A stretch of 7,625 nt of DNA, from positions 1 to 7,625 of the forward strand of contig CAJQOV010000101.1 in assembly GCA_905480065.1 (NCBI GenBank). The letters run 5' to 3'. Numbering within the stretch: position 1 is the first letter of the stretch; each line of letters opens with the position of its first letter. The notes below the pieces were generated by a model. It was not told the DNA's origin. It worked only from the letters and a program-made list of their open reading frames with translations, and made no database searches. A program made the position numbers and the translations under genes. Shown one piece after another: positions 5,523-7,625 of the stretch. The stretch comes from an uncultured Gammaproteobacteria bacterium. Its GTDB lineage: Bacteria > Pseudomonadota > Gammaproteobacteria > UBA9214.

Positions 5523-6226
5523 GCGGGGTGCGCCTCCCGCACATCGGACACCACCCGGCCCGCCTCCAGACGGATCAGCCGCTCACAGCGACCGGCCAGG
5601 TGCTCATCGTGGGTAACGAGTACCAGGGTGGTGCCCTTGTCCTGGTTGAGGCGGAACAACAGATCAATCACGCGCTCACCGGTGACGTTGTCGAGATTGC
5701 CCGTGGGCTCATCGGCAAACAGGATGGCGGGTTCGGTGACAAAGGCCCGCGCAATGGCCACGCGTTGCTGCTCGCCACCCGACAGCTGTTTCGGGTAATG
5801 CTGGAGGCGCCCGGCCAGTCCAACGCGGCCCAGCAGCTGCGCGGCAGCGTCCTGCGCATGCCGCTGTCCCGCCAGCTCCAGCGGCAACATCACGTTTTCG
5901 AGCGCCGTCAATCCGGGCAGCAACTGGAAGGACTGGAAGACAAATCCCACCAGCTCCGCCCGCACCCCTGCCCGGCCATCTTCGTCGAGGTCGTTGAGTC
6001 GATTGCCGGACAAAAACACCTCGCCTGCAGAGGGAAGATCCAGCCCTGCGAGCAATCCCAGCAGGGTCGACTTGCCCGACCCGGAGACGCCGGCAATTGC
6101 CACGGTCTCTCCCAGCTGCATCTCGAGATTGATATCGGTAAGGATATCCAGCGGTCCGGCGGCAGTATCGACACGTTTACTCAAGTGTCGGGTGGCAATC
6201 ATGGTGGTATGCTTTGAGTTCGCCAT
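5519..6226 (-). CDS. ybbA: YbbA-like ABC transporter ATP-binding protein
   Basis: With the start at 6226 the protein has 235 residues. All ABC ATPase motifs are present: Walker A GVSGSGKST (46-54, Lys52), Q-loop in FVFQSF (Gln98), signature LSGGEQQ (148-154), Walker B ILFADE (168-173, Glu173), D-loop NLDN (177-180) and switch His206 in VTHD. The sequence belongs to the LolD/MacB/FtsE-like group that partners FtsX-type permeases, and its neighbours make it YbbA. It powers the YbbP permease from the cytoplasmic face. Start choice: MANSKH at 6226 gives an N-terminus close in length to E. coli YbbA. A longer open start at 6295 would lie antisense over the tesA signal peptide and is unlikely; MIATRH at 6202 is a shorter alternative. 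None has a good Shine-Dalgarno. The stop overlaps the ybbP start by 4 nt. Confidence 0.92.
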   Translation of the reverse strand: MANSKHTTMIATRHLSKRVDTAAGPLDILTDINLEMQLGETVAIAGVSGSGKSTLLGLLAGLDLPSAGEVFLSGNRLNDLDEDGRAGVRAELVGFVFQSFQLLPGLTALENVMLPLELAGQRHAQDAAAQLLGRVGLAGRLQHYPKQLSGGEQQRVAIARAFVTEPAILFADEPTGNLDNVTGERVIDLLFRLNQDKGTTLVLVTHDEHLAGRCERLIRLEAGRVVSDVREAHPA

Positions 6227-6863
6227 GCTGAATCGAATCCTGCTCCTGCTGCTGTTGATACTGCCAAATACATCACCTGCCGCCATCATACTCATTGTCG
6301 GCGACAGTCTGAGCGCCGCCTACGGAATCCCGCTGCAACAAGGATGGGTATCCCTGCTGCAGGAGCGCCTGGACGCCGGAGGTTATCCGTACCAGATCGT
6401 CAATGCCAGCATCAGCGGCGACACCACCGCCAATGCCCGTGCGCGGTTACCCGCCGCCCTCGCCAGCCATGAACCGGCCGTGGTGTTACTCGAACTCGGT
6501 GGCAACGATGGGCTGCGCGGCCTGTCCCTTGCGGAGATGAAAAACAACCTGGCCGGGATGATTTCCAGCGCGCTGGATGCGGGTGCACAGGTACTGCTTG
6601 TCGGGGTGCAGCTGCCACCCAATTATGGTCCCCAATATACGGAAAGGTTCCAAGGCGTTTACCAGGAGCTTGCGCGCACGTATGAGATAAACCTGCTGCC
6701 TTCGCTCGTGGACGGCATCGGCACCGAGCAGGAGCTGATGCAGGCGGATGGAATTCACCCCAATGCCGTCGCCCAGCCGCTGATCCGGGACCGCATCTGG
6801 AAGGCCCTGCTGCCCCTGCTGAAACAGGCCGATCGCAGGCGACCAGCATTGTCCGAACAGTAG
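6225..6863 (+). CDS. tesA: TesA-like periplasmic GDSL acyl-CoA thioesterase / lysophospholipase
   Basis: The 212-residue product is an SGNH/GDSL hydrolase. A signal peptide covers about residues 1-20 (MLNR then a Leu-rich core, likely cut after PAA), placing the enzyme in the periplasm. Block I GDSLSAAYG carries nucleophile Ser28; block II has Gly65 in NASISGDTT; block III GGND gives Asn94; block V DGIHPN gives Asp175 and His178. The Ser-Asp-His triad and oxyanion residues are thus complete. E. coli TesA hydrolyses acyl-CoAs, lysophospholipids and small esters. The open frame extends upstream to 5994, but that part is antisense to ybbA, so the ATG at 6225 that opens the signal peptide is chosen. 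Its Shine-Dalgarno is weak (TGAG). The start overlaps the divergent ybbA start in CATG. An ATG at 6201 is the alternative and would place eight residues before the signal peptide. Confidence 0.95.
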   Translation: MLNRILLLLLLILPNTSPAAIILIVGDSLSAAYGIPLQQGWVSLLQERLDAGGYPYQIVNASISGDTTANARARLPAALASHEPAVVLLELGGNDGLRGLSLAEMKNNLAGMISSALDAGAQVLLVGVQLPPNYGPQYTERFQGVYQELARTYEINLLPSLVDGIGTEQELMQADGIHPNAVAQPLIRDRIWKALLPLLKQADRRRPALSEQ

Positions 6864-6870
6864 TGAATCC

Positions 6871-6897
6871 GCATCAGCGCGCAGCTTGCGCTGATGC
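6871..6897 (+). terminator. Hairpin behind tesA, possible terminator
   Basis: gcatcagcgc and gcgctgatgc form a 10-bp perfect stem with a 7-nt loop, 7 bp after the tesA stop. There is no T-run behind it, so it is a weak or Rho-assisted terminator at best. Confidence 0.45.
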
Positions 6898-6973
6898 TGC
6901 ATCGATGGTCCAGCTATGTGCACCACAAATGAAACAGGCCCCATCGCGCCTGATCTAGGGAACATCTGAATAA

Positions 6974-7049
6974 GTCATTCCCGCGCAGGCGGGGATCCAG
7001 TAACTGGTTGATATGGCACCGGCTGGATTCCCGCCTGCGCGGGAATGAC
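6974..7049. repeat. REP-type palindromic repeat (gtcattcccgcg family)
   Basis: The 27-bp arms 6974-7000 and 7023-7049 pair with a single mismatch; the outer part is gtcattcccgcgcaggcggg. The 22-bp loop is unique. Repeats with these ends are widespread in bacteria and are often mistranslated into peptides containing PRRRES or RLRGND, as happens here. A short relative, gtcattcccgc, lies at 2727-2737 in the tRNA promoter. Confidence 0.9.
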
Positions 7050-7314
7050 GGCCTTGATCCGAGTTGCCCTAGCCGTTCCTCCTGGATCCGGAATCGGGCC
7101 AGAACTTGCCATTCCCAGGATCTTGCTGAACTTCCGGAATGCCGCAACTCCGGACGTTCCCGTCTTGCAGTCTGTACTCACACTTTCGGCCAGAACCGGT
7201 CATTCCCCACGGTTCCTGTGAAGGTCTGGGATGTGGTTGTTAGAAATCAATCATGAATGTGCCCATGACTGTTTATATTTTATGCATTATTTTTCGCTAT
7301 ATACTTCATAAGAG
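7050..7314. other. Intergenic stretch without recognisable gene
   Basis: No coding frame here looks genuine. The left half has two loosely similar 21-23-bp segments (about 7095-7117 and 7184-7209, both gGGCCAGAAC..G.CATTCCC). The right half, 7255-7314, is AT-rich and featureless. Confidence 0.5.
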
Positions 7315-7625
7315 CTAGCATCTTGTTTCTAAACTGGGCAGCCCAGTCTTTTCCAACTCTTGCCAAGCATTATCATCGATTACAGCTGGTATAATGTTCG
7401 TCCCTGTCAGCGCAGGATATTTGCGGGTCAGCAATGGCAAGTCTCTCTGTGCCTCATTACGTACCGATGGAATGCCTGCATTGACATAGCTACGATATGC
7501 GCGGCGATCTGGAATATACAGACAATTGCGGACATGCAAGTTTCCGAGATACAGAATTTCTCCCGATCGCACCTCGAAACGCAAAGGCCTCATATGAATC
7601 AGGAGAATACCTGGCGCATCTAATT
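7315..7625 (-). CDS. Unrecognised protein, C-terminal part (runs off right edge)
   Basis: The minus strand is open without a stop from the window edge to TAG at 7315, giving 102 residues, so the ATG at 7593 is probably internal. Visible segments are DAPGILLIHMRPLRFEV, then RSGEILYLGNLHV, and later RDLPLLTRKYPAL before a poorly conserved tail ending LETRC. The mix of short beta-like strands with V-x-x-GEILYLGNL recalls secreted or lipoprotein-type proteins of unknown function, but I cannot name a family. No membrane helix, nucleotide-binding or catalytic motif appears in this part. No hairpin terminator follows the stop. Composition is more AT-rich than the ybbAP genes, which may mean a different origin. 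Coding status is likely rather than certain. Confidence 0.6.
   Translation of the reverse strand, partial: LDAPGILLIHMRPLRFEVRSGEILYLGNLHVRNCLYIPDRRAYRSYVNAGIPSVRNEAQRDLPLLTRKYPALTGTNIIPAVIDDNAWQELEKTGLPSLETRC

Noticed and set aside
4674..5616. Several plus-strand and alternative minus-strand frames of 200 or more codons over the ybbP 5' half.
   Set aside because: Shadows of ybbP; no motifs and no start signals.
5528..6217. Plus-strand frame opposite ybbA and the upstream extension of tesA to 5994.
   Set aside because: Both are antisense to ABC ATPase motifs; the real tesA begins with its signal peptide at 6225.
7095..7209. Two loosely similar GGCCAGAAC..G.CATTCCC segments about 90 bp apart.
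   Set aside because: Similarity is short and imperfect; not enough to call a repeat family from two copies.
6914..7256. Small frames with PRRRES and RLRGND peptides.
   Set aside because: They are translations of the palindromic repeat at 6974-7049.

Overview
The window looks like a piece of a gammaproteobacterial chromosome of moderately high GC. The strongest indicator is the tesA / ybbA-ybbP block on the right, in the divergent arrangement known from E. coli. A tRNA-Arg(ACG) with an encoded CCA and a TIGR04219-type outer-membrane beta-barrel protein fit the same group. The species cannot be named from this sequence.

Left part (1-1142) is a repeat-disturbed zone. A membrane-anchored protein with a carbohydrate-binding-like domain runs off the left edge on the minus strand, and its first codons are supplied by a REP-like repeat. 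Two complete copies of that repeat (81 bp core each, inverted ends, same orientation) flank a SYLF/Ysc84-family gene fragment that has lost its C-terminus and its normal start. Next comes an intact outer-membrane beta-barrel gene (1143-1901) with a good ribosome binding site.

Middle part (1902-2760) is mostly non-coding architecture. A 94-bp element with perfect 32-bp inverted repeats cuts the 3' end of a HigB/RelE-type toxin remnant, removing the last catalytic residues. The toxin's 5' end abuts a fragment of a tRNA 3' end. Beyond it lies a tandem array on the minus strand: a complete tRNA-Arg(ACG) with promoter and terminator, then two partial copies of the same tRNA 3' end. In each partial copy the T-loop is interrupted, at the same TTCGA position, by an element made of four consecutive GC-rich hairpins. 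The hairpin sequences differ between copies but the four-hairpin plan is kept. This array is the most unusual thing in the window.

Right part (3009-6863) is conserved housekeeping DNA. ybbA (ABC ATPase) and ybbP (FtsX-like permease) overlap by ATGA on the minus strand and probably form a membrane ABC complex. tesA (periplasmic GDSL acyl-CoA thioesterase/lysophospholipase) runs the other way. The preferred ybbA and tesA start codons overlap in a single CATG, so there is no intergenic promoter space.

Right end (6864-7625) carries a hairpin behind tesA, a 76-bp REP-type inverted repeat, about 260 bp with no recognisable gene, and the C-terminal part of an unrecognised minus-strand protein that continues past the window. 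Most other long open frames, especially over 2256-2814 and opposite ybbP, are shadows or translated hairpins.
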